Below are positions 43,136 to 54,541 of a stretch of DNA of 64,000 nt, piece by piece; the stretch's first letter is position 1, and every line of letters begins with the position of its first letter. Source of the stretch: Adiantum capillus-veneris (lineage: Eukaryota; Streptophyta; Polypodiopsida; Polypodiales; Pteridaceae). The translations under genes were made by a program, and so were the position numbers. The notes under the pieces were generated by a model, which saw only the letters and a list, made by a program, of their open reading frames with translations, had not been told where the DNA came from and did not search any database. Location of the stretch: assembly GCA_014529385.2 (NCBI GenBank), contig CM043959.1:93816529-93880528 (forward strand), read 5' to 3'.

Positions 43136-45608
43136 CTTAACCGTTGTGGCTCATAGCCCTTATGCCAATAACAAATTAGTGTTTAATCGACAAACCGATG
43201 AAGATTAATTTGGGTGACGTCTTGGTCACTTTCTAGCTGAGATTTAGAGCACCTTGGCTCAGGCCGACTTATGAGCAAAATATTTATTAAAAGCTTCTTA
43301 GAAAGTTTTCATTATTCTTCGAGAGAAAGAAGAAAGAGAGCATGTTGGGTTGAGGAATTTTCCTTAAGTTGCTGGAGTATGTACCCAATCTGCGTGCTCT
43401 TATGCATCTTATGTCTGGCTTGCAGCTTATCTTATAAGTATGCAACAATCGGCCTCTAGGACGCTCTCATCAAGAGAGGTAACCAAGAACATAAGTCACA
43501 TACTGATCCATCGATCTTGGAGGGGTCGTGAGGGTACTTTGCCTGTGAAATAAGTCTTAGATTTAGGTTCCTTTTAGTGTTGTTGTGTATTGCCAACCAA
43601 AAATCATGTTAAATAATACATCACTTATCTTGTCCTTGACAAAGTTGCTAGTGTGATAGTCCTTCACTTATCTTTTCCTTGACGGAGTTGCTAGTGTGAT
43701 AGCGGAAGCGTAATTATGAGGCGGTAGAATTAAATCCACCTAGCTAGCATACCTTGCATGCAGAATTGTAAGCCCTTGCCAAGAGTGATGGCCTCAAACG
43801 TGAGAGCCAAAACAAAAGTGCCTTGCACATTAGCCTGTACTGCTAGGGAGACATCCTAACTCGATGTTGCCACATATAAAATGGGAGCAGATATCCGTAT
43901 CTTACCAGTTTTGCAAACATGTATACCAATGCCCTTGATTTGAAGTCAATGAACTGTATCGGTGTATACGTTAGAAGCCTTGCTTCATGAGAAACTGTCA
44001 AAGCACTTTGCTTTGCACAATATACAATATGTTCCAAAATAAAGGTGAAAACATGGAAAAAAAATCCAAACTTAAAATTGTCTAACTTGGTCATCTTGTT
44101 GTAATCCGTTGTCTTGAAATTCTGAAGAACAAATGCGCTAGAAGATGGCTCATAGCCATAACTACTGCGCGAGAGAGAGTTGTTGCGTATAGCAAAACAA
44201 AGTTGACCGTGTTGGTCATTCACAAAAAATAGACCTTGTCCACTTGTGGATCTGCTGGAAAAACATAATTATGTGTGCAAAGTGTGTGCATCTCGTACAT
44301 GATGGATGTACCTCATTAAGTACACCTGTTGACGAAGCTTTCCGCCCTAAGAATTGAATGAGTGCCCAGCAAGAAGAAAATCTAGAAATGATTTTCCAAA
44401 TACTTGGCCAACAATGGATTCAACTTCACCATTTTGGATTGCCTGCTTCTTAGAGTTGAATTAAGGATCGGCCTTGCCAATCACCGTTGCCTTAAAAGGA
44501 ACAGGCCATGCCTGAGCTGCCTCTACTACTAAACAATCGTGCCTCGTAGAAACCCGTGTAGAGGTTATCTCTATTGGACCCGTGCTCCTTAGTCCAAATC
44601 ATGGTAATGACTACCAAAATTGGACGTAATATGTTAACCTTGGTCATACTAGACCCATAGGTAATCTCTTAGGGCACCATGGCCGAGATTAACATAAGAA
44701 CATACTCTTGCAATACAAATGTATACATAAAGCTGTGAAAATTGCAAGAACGTGAAATTGCAAACCTGATAATCCATTCGTGTCCTTGTTCGAGGTCAAG
44801 CACTTTCTTCACCATCGACTCTTGGGAAACTCGAAAACATGACCATAGAGCCTTTGCTACCGACTCCTGTCATTGCTGTAGTCGAGTCATAAGATTTTTG
44901 CACACCCTGCATAATCAGCACGGCTTTCCGTATTGTCCCCACTACCTGAATATGTCCTTGGATGCAGGTGAATCCTCATCACTTGCTCGGCATGGATGTA
45001 GAATTTCTTGTTGGAGCATCACGTACATGCCAAGGTGACCATACCTTGAAATCCTCCGCATGCTGTAATTGACTCGAGATTATTGAAATTATGCTACTGC
45101 ATCATCGGTTGCGTCCCCCAACATGGCGACTTGCCGAGGAACCGAAGTCTGAGGCCGATTGAATGAGGGGGGATTTGGTCCATGGGCTCCCTCCCTTACC
45201 ATTTGAAATTGGTGCCCTAATGCCCTTGGCCTTGGGCGTTCAAATGGGAAAAGAAGACCAACCAAGGCTATGGCGTTTTCTATAGACAACGTAACTAGAG
45301 AAGACAAGCTTGCAACATGCCATGCACAACGTTTCAGCCCTCGTGGTAGAAACGCACCTTGGTCTGCATGTCGAGGCAACCCTGTTTGGAACTGGTCCCG
45401 CTTCTCCCTTCTGCAGTTAAGGGGTTCTTCCCGTGGCCTCAACCTCGTCGGCTCCATGCCTTCAAGGGGCCATGCCCACGACTTCTTCTCTGTTTTCATG
45501 TCGACCTCGACCTCCCTTTTGCAACTGAGCATGCATGGCATGCAAGCACGCTCTTCCTCCTCCTTCCAGGCATGAGAAAGAGAGAAAGTCTCCATAGCCT
45601 TGCACAGG

Positions 45609-45610
<2 letters not shown>

Positions 45611-45674
<64 letters not shown>
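45611..45674. repeat. (GA)n microsatellite
   Basis: About 31 GA units in the leader of element D. Confidence 0.95.
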
Positions 45675-45677
<3 letters not shown>

Positions 45678-45720
45678 TTCTTCCATGCCCTCCGCACTCC
45701 TTCTCCTTTCTCTTCCCTGT

Positions 45721-45732
45721 CTTTGATACCAA
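45721..45732 (-). promoter_or_regulatory. Primer-binding site of element D
   Basis: The minus strand reads TTGGTATCAAAG directly next to the LTR at 45733. Confidence 0.7.
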
Positions 45733-45890
45733 TGAAAGACCAACGGGTAGACTGGCATGTGGTTCTCCTCCCAACGTCCCTACTTATAGCCCTTGGCCCT
45801 TGCAAGTAGGTCCCCTTAACTCATGCCTAGCCCTGGGCTCCTAGCCGTACTGAGCCATTCAGTCCCTGGCCCTTGGCCTGCTGCCCGGTC
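45733..45890 (-). repeat. 5' LTR of element D, truncated
   Basis: Matches 40757-40915 at about 93-95 percent by eye, up to CCTGCTGCCCGGTCCTA; the final ~18 bp are replaced by unrelated sequence that leads into the gag of another element. Confidence 0.7.
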
Positions 45891-46105
45891 CTAGCATTAA
45901 TCATTATTGAGCTATTAGAAGCTTGACAGGAGCCGGTGCTGTTTTGGTGTTGAAAGACCCTCTCTTCTATTCCTTGCACTTAATGATATTTGAGCCATAG
46001 GTACAAGAGCTTGAGTGATTTTCTAAAGGGGTAAAGAGGAGTAGCAACTATGGCTTGAAGTGCCAAAGTACACCTAAAAAACGTTTACACCTAAAAGTTA
46101 TTAGA

Positions 46106-47640
46106 ATGGCTGACAATAGTAAAGAGAGTGAAATTAATGTTGATAGCTTTGACTTTGCTAGTGAGCAGGCTACTAATGATGTCCCTATGCTTGTTAACTA
46201 CCTTGTTTCTAGGCTTCAACAAGCCATGGACAATCCATCCCTCCAAAGTGAAGTACAACGGCAACTTTGTGCACATGGGATTGTCCAAAATCCCCACCAT
46301 GAAGAGAGAGTATCTAAGAAGCCTCCTAGTGAGACTTCAAAAAGAGGCCTCTCTCCAATTTGGGAAGAAGAAGAGGATCCGTACGAAGGGCTCAAAAATC
46401 TACTACTTGATGATGCATCTCCTTCCCAAAGGAGAACTCAAGAGCCCCCACCAAAAGAGCGAGAAAGAAGTGAGTCTCCTGTCACCTCGGTGGAGATGGC
46501 TCCACGAAGACGGCAGGCAAAACGCTCTCCATCACCTTCTAAACAGAGAAGACCATCGCACACTTCTCCACACCATAATTCAAAGAGGAATGATGGAAAA
46601 CAAGAGAAGGAAAATGCGAGAAAGAGTTCACCCTCTTCTCCATCTTCTTCCTCCTCTTCCTCTTATGAAGAAAGCGATGGTGCAAACAAGGAGGAACAAG
46701 GCAAGAAAAAGGCGAGAAAGAGGTCACCCTCTTCTCCATCTTCCTCAAATTCTTCATCTTCTGAAGAAAGCGATGGTGCAACTTTTGAACCACAAAAAAT
46801 AGGAGGCCATAGGAAATCCTATGCCACGTGGAAGAGGTTGTCCAAGCTCAAGAAGTTCAAAGAGGGAGGAAAGAACATCTCTTTTCTTACCTACGATGGC
46901 ACCTTTGGTGGTATGGACAAAGTCTTGGCCTTCATCCAACAATTCAATGTGGCGTTTGGAGATGAGGGCTTCACGGAGTCCTCTAAGCTATGCCATGTAG
47001 CTATGCATTTTCAAAAGTCTGCCAGGCAATGATGGTTTAGCCTACGGGCAAACAGTGAAGCTCCACAAACTTGGAAAGCTTTAAGAGCTTCCATCATGAA
47101 GCAGTTTTTGGCTACCAATCTCAAAGACAAAGTACTCACCAAATGGTGAAGCTTGAAGCTCTCTCCTTACAAACCTATTCACAATTATGTAGACAAGTTT
47201 TGGGACTTACATCTGAAATCCACTGTCTTCAAAAAGATGGATTTTGGAGAGCAAAAACAACAATTTTGTGCGAGCTTAACTGAAGATATGGCAGAGTATG
47301 TCAACTCCCAAAGGCCACGCACCATATCTGCGATCATACACCATACCATGGTGGCTTCACGAATCAATTTCTAAATAGGGACTAAGAGAAATCTTAAGCC
47401 CACGGAGAACAAGGACCGCAACAATGAGCCTAAGGGGAAGGACAATGTCCAAAAGTCTCCTAAAGGCAACAACAACAACAAAGCTAAGGAGAAGGGAGTT
47501 TATAAAGGCAAAAATAAACTCTCTCTTGAAGAGCTTAAGAGTCATCGTAAAGATAACCGTTGTTTCAAATGTGGCGAGCAAGGGCATGCTACCGTGCTTG
47601 CCCCTAAAAGAACACCCGCCATGAGCCTCCTAGAGCTACC
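46106..47640 (+). pseudogene. Family A gag, best-preserved copy
   Basis: ATG at 46106 (MADNSKESEINVDSFDFASE); the in-frame upstream Met at 46055 is not shared with other copies. Order: acidic N-terminus, NYLVSRLQQAMDNPSLQSEV, a long Lys/Arg/Ser-rich domain with two SSPSSPSSS blocks, capsid-like ISFLTYDGTFGGMDKVLAFI, a first TGA at 47030-47032 (Trp position of RQWW), a second TGA at 47147-47149 after LTKW, IHNYVDKFWDLHLK, zinc knuckle CFKCGEQGHA, then a frameshift. About 325 codons are open before the first stop. Even this copy cannot make intact Gag. Confidence 0.85.
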
Positions 47641-47958
47641 TTGGTCGAAATCCAAGAAGAGGAAATTCACCACAAAGGATCTCCTCTATGCCATGCTTGG
47701 GGAAAGGTAAGAGAACATGATGCTTTTATTCTCTTTGACCCTGGTTCTACTCACAATTTCATATCCACAGAGTTGGCCACCAAGCTAGGCATCCAAGCCT
47801 ATGAGATGGGAGATGTTCTACCTGCAGATGGTGCTTTTAAGGGGCAAGAAGCTTCACTCGCTCCCTTAAATGGGAAATTGGGGCTCCATGTCCAAAGCTA
47901 TGTGGACAAAGATGACTTTTTTTATCTCTCCTCTCAAGCATGAGGATGTAATCCTAGA
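47641..47958 (+). pseudogene. Family A protease fragment
   Basis: AWGKVREHDAFILFDPGSTH, NFISTELATKLGIQAYEMGD, LGLHVQSYVDK: the same protease region as at 5495-5960. It is cut at ~47958 where an unrelated retroelement begins. Confidence 0.75.
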
Positions 47959-47959
47959 A

Positions 47960-49826
47960 GAGACCTAAACTAGGGAAAAACACGAGCGTCTTGTGCAATT
48001 GTCCTTTAACTTCCTTTAGGTTCGCCTAGAGTTCAAAACTCTCTTTTAAAAATCGCATAGCTTAAGATTATTGTACTTGCTGAGTACCTTTAGGAATGTA
48101 GATTTAGATTAGGATTTGGAGAATGATTGATAGACGAGACAAGTCTTAAGATCAGGACTCTGAAAAACAAAAAAAAAACACAAGAAAACGAGTGTTTGTG
48201 GACACTTTCCACAACCCCATTGCATGAGAAACTAGCAGTAGGATAAGTAGGATCCGAGGTGGATTTCATACATTGCTCTCTCTGAAAGAATCAAGTGTGA
48301 GTTGTTCTGTAAAGTTGCAGAATTTCAGGTCTACGGCTAGAAATAGCTTGAAAAGACTCGAATTCACTGAATCCGACTAGAGAGTAAGCCTAAGAGTGAT
48401 AAACATGTGTGAAATTCGAGGTAGAAATTTCAAGAAGTTGACCAAAACTCAGATTATTTACTTTTTCTTGACATTTTAGGCCAAATTAAGTTTTGACTTG
48501 ATTTATAGGCTTAAAAAACATCATAAAAAGACTATCTTTGAGAAAATTTCAAAATAGTGCTCATTTGAAGCCTCAAGTTAATAATCGTGATTATTAACAT
48601 TTTGTTCTAAATTGCCAAGGTTCATACCATTGACTCACTGCATGTGTACAAACAACTTTTGTAAAGACCCAAAAGATTTGGATCACTAAATTGGCAAAAA
48701 ACTGAGTAAAAACTAAAGTTTGTACTGACTTTTTGAATCTTGCTTGTAAATTGGATAAAATTTTATCCAAACTTGTTAAAAATTGATCCATAGGCTTATA
48801 TTGATGTGATAAACATGTGTACATGCTTAGTGGACCAAAAACTTACAAAATTTTGGTAAAAGTAAATAATCGCGATTATTTACATCTGCCCTGTTTTTGA
48901 ACTTTTTTGACCAAGTTGGTATACCACTAGCTTTACCATGTTGTAATAAGCCCACAAACCAAAATTTGGTAAGATTTGAATCGCTGGATTGAAAATTGTG
49001 ATTAAAATTGCAAAGTTAGTCTGCGGACAGATAATTGATGACCAAATTTGACCAAAAATTTGTCCAAACTTGTTGAAACTTGGCTAGTGATCTTAAATTA
49101 AGGTGCTTAACTGATCTGTGTCAAGGTTGGGATAAAAAGTTGCAAAAAATTATCAATCGTAAATAATCACGATTATTTACTTCTGCTTTAAAACTTGGTG
49201 ATTTTGCAAATTTGAGTATACCACAAGGTCAAGCACATCAAGTAGACCCCACAAATCAATTTTGGTGAAATTTGGACCACAAAAGTGAGACTTAAGCCAG
49301 ATTCTCGAAATCAGAGTCTGCGGACACGGAACAATGGGTAATTTTGATCAAATTTTGTCCAAACTGGTTGAAACTTGTCCAAGGGCTCTAACAAGTTGTA
49401 TACTTACCAAACCTATCAAAAAGGTGCAAAAACTTGACAAAAGTATTTTGACTTCCATAGCACGAATTGAAGTGATATACAGAGACCAATCACGAGAGTT
49501 CTCAAGAGCTCTACTATCCTTATAGAAAAATAGTTAATTTGATTAATTTTGTACAGGAATCAGGTTGCAGACGAGGCATCAATGGCTTGATAGAAAGTTG
49601 CAATTGAATCGAGTGGAAATTGACGACAAGTCAATCCAAGGTGAGTACTCTATCCAAGGCTTCATAAGTCTATATGAACCTTAGATCTAGTCGTGTACTA
49701 GGAAATCAAGGCCTATTCGGAGAAACCACCAGTAGAGTATCCACCGAAGAAAGCGTAAATCAAGGCAATTCCTTGCACACAATTCCTGAATAAGTCTCGG
49801 ACACTTTTTCAGATTCAACATCTGAA
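47960..49826 (+). mobile_element. 5' LTR/leader region of a Tat/Athila-like element
   Basis: Non-coding, AT-rich, upstream of the gag at 49827. It is built from diverged ~290 bp repeats, each with a TAAATAATCGCGATTATTTA-type palindrome (48577-48598, 48862-48883, 49159-49180) and motifs TTTGTCCAAACTTGTTGAAA and AGTCTGCGGACA. No LTR border or PBS could be fixed. Confidence 0.55.
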
Positions 49827-51525
49827 ATGTCCTCTTACTCGACTCACTCGAAAACCGGAACGACAATGCGCTATAAGTATATACTCTCTTTTTACAAGAC
49901 TAACCATCATGTAGCCCAGGTTTACTTGGATCCTAACGAAGAATATGCTATTCGCATTGATGACCATGGTATTGAGTTCGAAGAAGAGGTTAGGGCAAAC
50001 AAACAAGGAAAAATGTACATGGATCGAAACGGAACTCAATATGTACAAGTCAAAAATCTTGATGTGGTAGACAAATGGGGGTTATAAGTAAACACTATAA
50101 TCCTAGATATGTCAGCAAAAGAAGGACCACCAACTTCGAAATTTGAGGGATACGATTAGGTAGACTTGAAGCCTTTGAAATGGCTTAGTACGGATAATCC
50201 TAGGATCAGAGTCTATTGTTGGGAAGATAGAAACATAAAAGATCTTTTGTGGACTTCTCATGCTAGACCAGGAAAATTAATGGCCATGAAGATCATCTAT
50301 ATCTTCAAGTGCAAAGATAAGGGATCTGCGGACTTACCAACTTACCTATTTAGGGATTGTTATAACAACAATTTTGTTATGATGACTCTTGAGGAGGTAG
50401 AACAAACCAAATACTAGGGGTATTCCATATGGGATTGGATATTGGGTCAAGGACCAGAAACCACTCCAAGAGGCGAACATCGTGAGAGATCAGAGTAATG
50501 TGAAGAAACTAGAAACCACCTCATCACGTAGAAAACTGGGTGACACTAAGGCCAGTCCAGCGCTACATGAGTCACTTTTTCTGATAGACTGGTTTGAAGG
50601 ACTCGGAATAGGACCAACTCCCAGAAGACTTGGAGTTGAACCAAATAGACGTGTCAGACCAGCTGATTTTCAAAAATGGATCAGAAGATACAGTGGATCA
50701 GGGGATCCATATGACCACTTGGCAATCTTTAAGCAAGTACTAAGAGCAGAGTGTATATTTGATTTCCATACTCAATTCGAGGGGTTTGGCATGACATTAG
50801 AAGGAAAAGCTCTGACATTAGAAGGAAAGCTCTGACATGGTTCCAAAACATTCCACCAAGGTTGATCATGGACTTGAACACATTAGCTTAAGGATTTGTA
50901 GCTGCTTAAAACGGGGATTAAACATAAAATGGTAGCTCAAATCTACAGCATTAAATAGAAACATGGTGAGTCTATTAGGGATTGTGCAACTCGAATGAAA
51001 CAATACATTGCCAGAGGCCTAGAGATGGAGATACTTGTAGAAGAACGACTTGTATCCTTGTTTCTGGAGGGACTGCTAAACAAAGAACTTCATGCTATAC
51101 TCTATAGTAAAAAGCATACAACCCTAGAAGCATGTGTGTCTGATGCTATTGACCTAGGAGACAATTGTGAGATCTTCAATGAAGAGGATGCCCCTAGGGA
51201 TAACCAAAGCAAGAAGACAGCATCCACAAAACTAGCACAAGTGGGAACGGCTGCTATGACACCACTCTCAGCCATCGAAGATATGCTAAAAAGGATGAAT
51301 GACATGATGAACAATATGCAAAAAGCACCTATGAGAGGACCAGGACAAGGGATATCTCTGCAGGGACAACCAATTAGACCACAAAAATGGTGTGCAATCA
51401 AGGGTAAATGGATCAACCATGAGACCCACGAGTGCTACTTCAGACCAAAGTATGATGGGAATGTTCAGTACGTGCCCATGAGCCCCCCTGGACAACCCAG
51501 CCAGCCATTAGACAAACATGAATAA
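49827..51525 (+). pseudogene. Tat/Athila-like gag
   Basis: Broken frames give MSSYSTHSKTGTTMRYKYIL (49827), then FQKWIRRYSGSGDPYDHLAI, FKQVLRAE, DFHTQFEGFGMTLEGKALTW: the DPxxHLxxF...LxGxAxxWF signature of the retrotransposon gag capsid. LVSLFLEGLLNKELHAIL and WCAIKGKWINHETHECYF follow, the latter a Zn-knuckle-like C...H....C. A ~13 base duplication (GACATTAGAAGGAAA) near 50790-50830 breaks the frame. Non-functional. Confidence 0.75.
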
Positions 51526-52468
51526 AATTGCAGTTGGCTGACGGACACATTGAGAGACCACTAGGGTTACTAGAAAAAGTGATAGTCAACTCTTGTGGAA
51601 TTGAATATCAACACACTTTTGCCATAGTAGACTTTTGGCAAGAACTCAACTATGAAATCATATTGGGAAGACCTTTCATGCGAGAGGAACAACTTATCCA
51701 AGATTGGGGAAACGACTATCTATACTTGAAGCAGATGGGATCTATCACAAGAGTCAATCTTAAAGATCACACCTATAGAGATGTCTTGAAAACACCCATC
51801 CAAGAGTTCAATTCAGTCTCTTCGGCTGAAACTAAACTCCCATCTTGGTTAAACAAAGACACTCCTATTTGGATGTGCGGAGCTTTAGAAAATGGAAGCT
51901 TAAGATGAGAGGAATGTATCTAGAAAGGGACTGTACAGACGAAGCCTACATACCTGAACCCTTTCTAGAGCATTTATTTGAACCATTTAAGAGGACTCAA
52001 ATTTTAGCAACAATGGATGTATGTGTGAATACGTCTATGCCTACTCAATTTGGCAATGAGGATGGCTACGACATAATTCCCATTCAAATGATGTCAGTCC
52101 TTAACATTGAAAACAAAGATGAGGAAACAAAGGACTTGATGAAAGCTCAACAAGTCTTTTCTGACCTCTATTACAATGCAACTGATGAGTTAGATGAACA
52201 CTCATCTACCTCAGAAGATTCGGGGTTAGAAAAAGAGCATACGAGAGCTCAGTTACTCTTAAAGGAAGGGGAGGAAAAGTTTTTTGACTTTCCAAACCAG
52301 AAATCAAGAAGACAAAAATGGTATAGAAGAAAGAGAGACAACAAAATTGTGAAAACACGACCTATGCCATCAGTCTCCAGTAAAACACAATTCTTGATGC
52401 AGATAGATGCTAATGATTGTGTCAAGGACAAAATAACGGGCATATATCCTTCAAACAAAAACTTATAA
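51526..52468 (+). pseudogene. Tat/Athila-like protease and pol linker
   Basis: LADGHIERPLGLLEKVIVNS, ELNYEIILGRPFMREEQLIQ is the C-terminal part of the aspartic protease (ILGRPFM). The frame continues as an acidic/basic linker to 52468. Reverse transcriptase is not present downstream; the element stops there. Confidence 0.75.
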
Positions 52469-53392
52469 ATGTCTCAACGCGACTGGCGTCAGCACAGTGA
52501 GAACTCACCTCTAACAAGATTTGTCAGCTAAGGACGAATCTCGACCCACAGGCACGTGGAAGCAAGCATAGGGTGTCAACCTACACTCGACCGACTCTCG
52601 ACTAATTCCTATAGAGGTCTCTACCCAATGTCTAAGCTACAGCCTTCAGGAGTGCATAAGAGGAGATTTCTTGCAACGCTTTCAAGAGCCGAATACCCAT
52701 CAGACGTTCTTGAAACACCACAGAACTTGAAGGAGACCCTACTGACACCAATAGGTCACTCTCCCTAAGGTCCGTGCACCAAAATCCCAACCCTAAACAC
52801 CTGGTGCAAAATCACGCAGGATGTCTGATCGAAATTTGCAGGTCGTCAATTCTGAAAACTAAAGTGCCTAATGTGTAGCTCTACTCAATGCAAACGTGTG
52901 GATATGATGAAATGCAAAAACGGATAACGTATGCTCACCGAATCACCAGATGAAGCTCGTAGGTCGAGCTCGCAAAACCGGGCCATACGCCCGCAATGTA
53001 GGTATTGGCGCGTAGCTCTCGTCGGGGGAAACACGCTGCACTTCTTCGCACTCGATTTCGACCACCGGTGCGCACGTAGCGTCAAGATGAAACTCTCACT
53101 CTCTCTCGTACATAGTACCCTCACTCACAGATATAACTTTTTAAAACGACAAAGGTTTTTTTCATTAAGGTCAAAAAGTGGTATAAATACCTTACAATCT
53201 CAAACCCTAATGTTCCAATTTAACCATCTACTCAATCTAAATGTCAAAAATGGGATACAATCTGGAAGCTTCCGTAAGCCCCACTATTTACAAAGGTGAA
53301 ATGTCGATTTTTCTCAATAAATGAATAATTACAAAAAATAATATTCCATCGAGCAGTCATTTTCTATAGGGTGTGTCCAACCGCCGCTAACA

Positions 53393-53396
<4 letters not shown>
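52469..53396. other. Unclassified sequence with CpG-dense segment
   Basis: No gene recognised. 52915-53100 is markedly CpG-rich (about 25 CpG in ~180 bp) within AT-rich surroundings. GGTATAAATACC at about 53171-53182 is a symmetric TATA-like motif, possibly from an LTR. Confidence 0.45.

Positions 53397-53433
<37 letters not shown>
53397..53433. repeat. (CT)n microsatellite
   Basis: About 18 CT units. Confidence 0.95.
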
Positions 53434-53435
<2 letters not shown>

Positions 53436-54151
53436 ATGTTGGCTGCCTCATCAATTACCTCAAATTCCTTTGTGGCCCATTGATGATGCAAACATCCATT
53501 GTGGTGGTGGTGTCTGCCACTACAATTAGCTAGGAATGCACACTTGCTATCGAGCCACATGCAGACCCTAGACTAAGCCAATAGCCTAGCATAAGGTGAT
53601 GCATGCTTTTGATGGATATGCATGAGGGTGAAGGATCAATGTGTAGTAGAGACAAAACCTAAAGAGAAGGTCACTTGTAGTGTAGGCCACATGCTACTTG
53701 CTACTTGTTATGGGAGTGTCATGGTGGCAAGAAAGGGTAGGTGCAATGGAGGGCACAAAGGAGAGGTTATGGCTAGAAGCTCCATGTTGGTGCGGGTCAC
53801 TTTTTGGATTTTGTCCTACCTCTCTCCGGAGATACACTCGACAAGAAGGCTCCATGGATTTGCGGATGAATGGCCGGTTGAAGACTCAAAGCTTTGTGGG
53901 AAATCTCTCACAAAATCTCACCATGGGATGAGTAGTCAAATGATTCCTTGTCTTCAAACGTCATTGGAGCCAAGAGCATCTTCCTTTCCCAAGCTTTTCT
54001 TCCCATAAGGATCCACTCTTAAACAATCAAATTGATATTGTACATATTGCTAAAAAAGGAGGCCAATAATGAAGCCGAAGTCACCAAAGGAGGGAAGCGG
54101 GACCTTGTCACCACCTCCCCTCTCATTCTCTCCCTCTTCATAGCGTTGTCT
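53434..54151. other. Intergenic sequence
   Basis: Frames at 53622-54008 show no family signature and no clear splice structure. Nothing else seen. Confidence 0.4.
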
Positions 54152-54156
54152 CCCCC

Positions 54157-54188
<32 letters not shown>

Positions 54189-54252
54189 TTCTCTAACGAG
54201 TTCTCTCTCTCTCTCTCTAATAGGTCATTGGATCCTTCTCACTCTCTCTTTT

Positions 54253-54322
<70 letters not shown>

Positions 54323-54378
54323 ACACACGCACTCTTCTCTCTCACTCTCATGCCTTTCCCAAGCTCTCCATGACTGAA

Positions 54379-54420
<42 letters not shown>

Positions 54421-54490
54421 GTTGAAGCTCTCTTTCTCTTTATCTCTTACCCACACACACACTCGCACACACACATACACACACATAAAA

Positions 54491-54539
<49 letters not shown>
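54152..54539. repeat. Compound microsatellite block
   Basis: C16 (54152-54167), (CT)n (54168-54187), CT again near 54202-54218, (CA)n (about 54257-54316), (CT)n (about 54382-54416), CA-rich (54452-54485) and (CT)n (about 54494-54539) in under 400 bp. Confidence 0.9.

Positions 54540-54541
<2 letters not shown>

Larger units (their letters stand above)
43136..45732. other. Internal sequence of element D, right part
   Basis: No recognised domain on either strand. The (GA)n tract at 45611-45674 generates long spurious frames. Confidence 0.4.
40757..45890 (-). mobile_element. Element D: minus-strand retroelement with very short LTRs
   Basis: Bounded by 40757-40931 and 45733-45890; the PBS-like TTGGTATCAAAG lies at 45721-45732. 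The frame next to the PPT reads LFRGQKRFSKEE, typical of the last codons of a gypsy Pol (FRGQ...F...E). Between them no pol domain is recognisable; a family A LTR fragment (42085-43135) is nested inside and a (GA)n lies in the leader. The longest minus frames (43843-44223, 45089-45805) have no family signature. Confidence 0.6.

Noticed and set aside
45089-45805. Long minus-strand frame of 238 codons
   Set aside because: Its core is a translated (GA)n/(CT)n tract, and its ends cross the LTR and PBS of element D. No conserved protein pattern.
54217-54486. Cys-Val-rich small protein
   Set aside because: Direct translation of (CA)n and (CT)n repeats.
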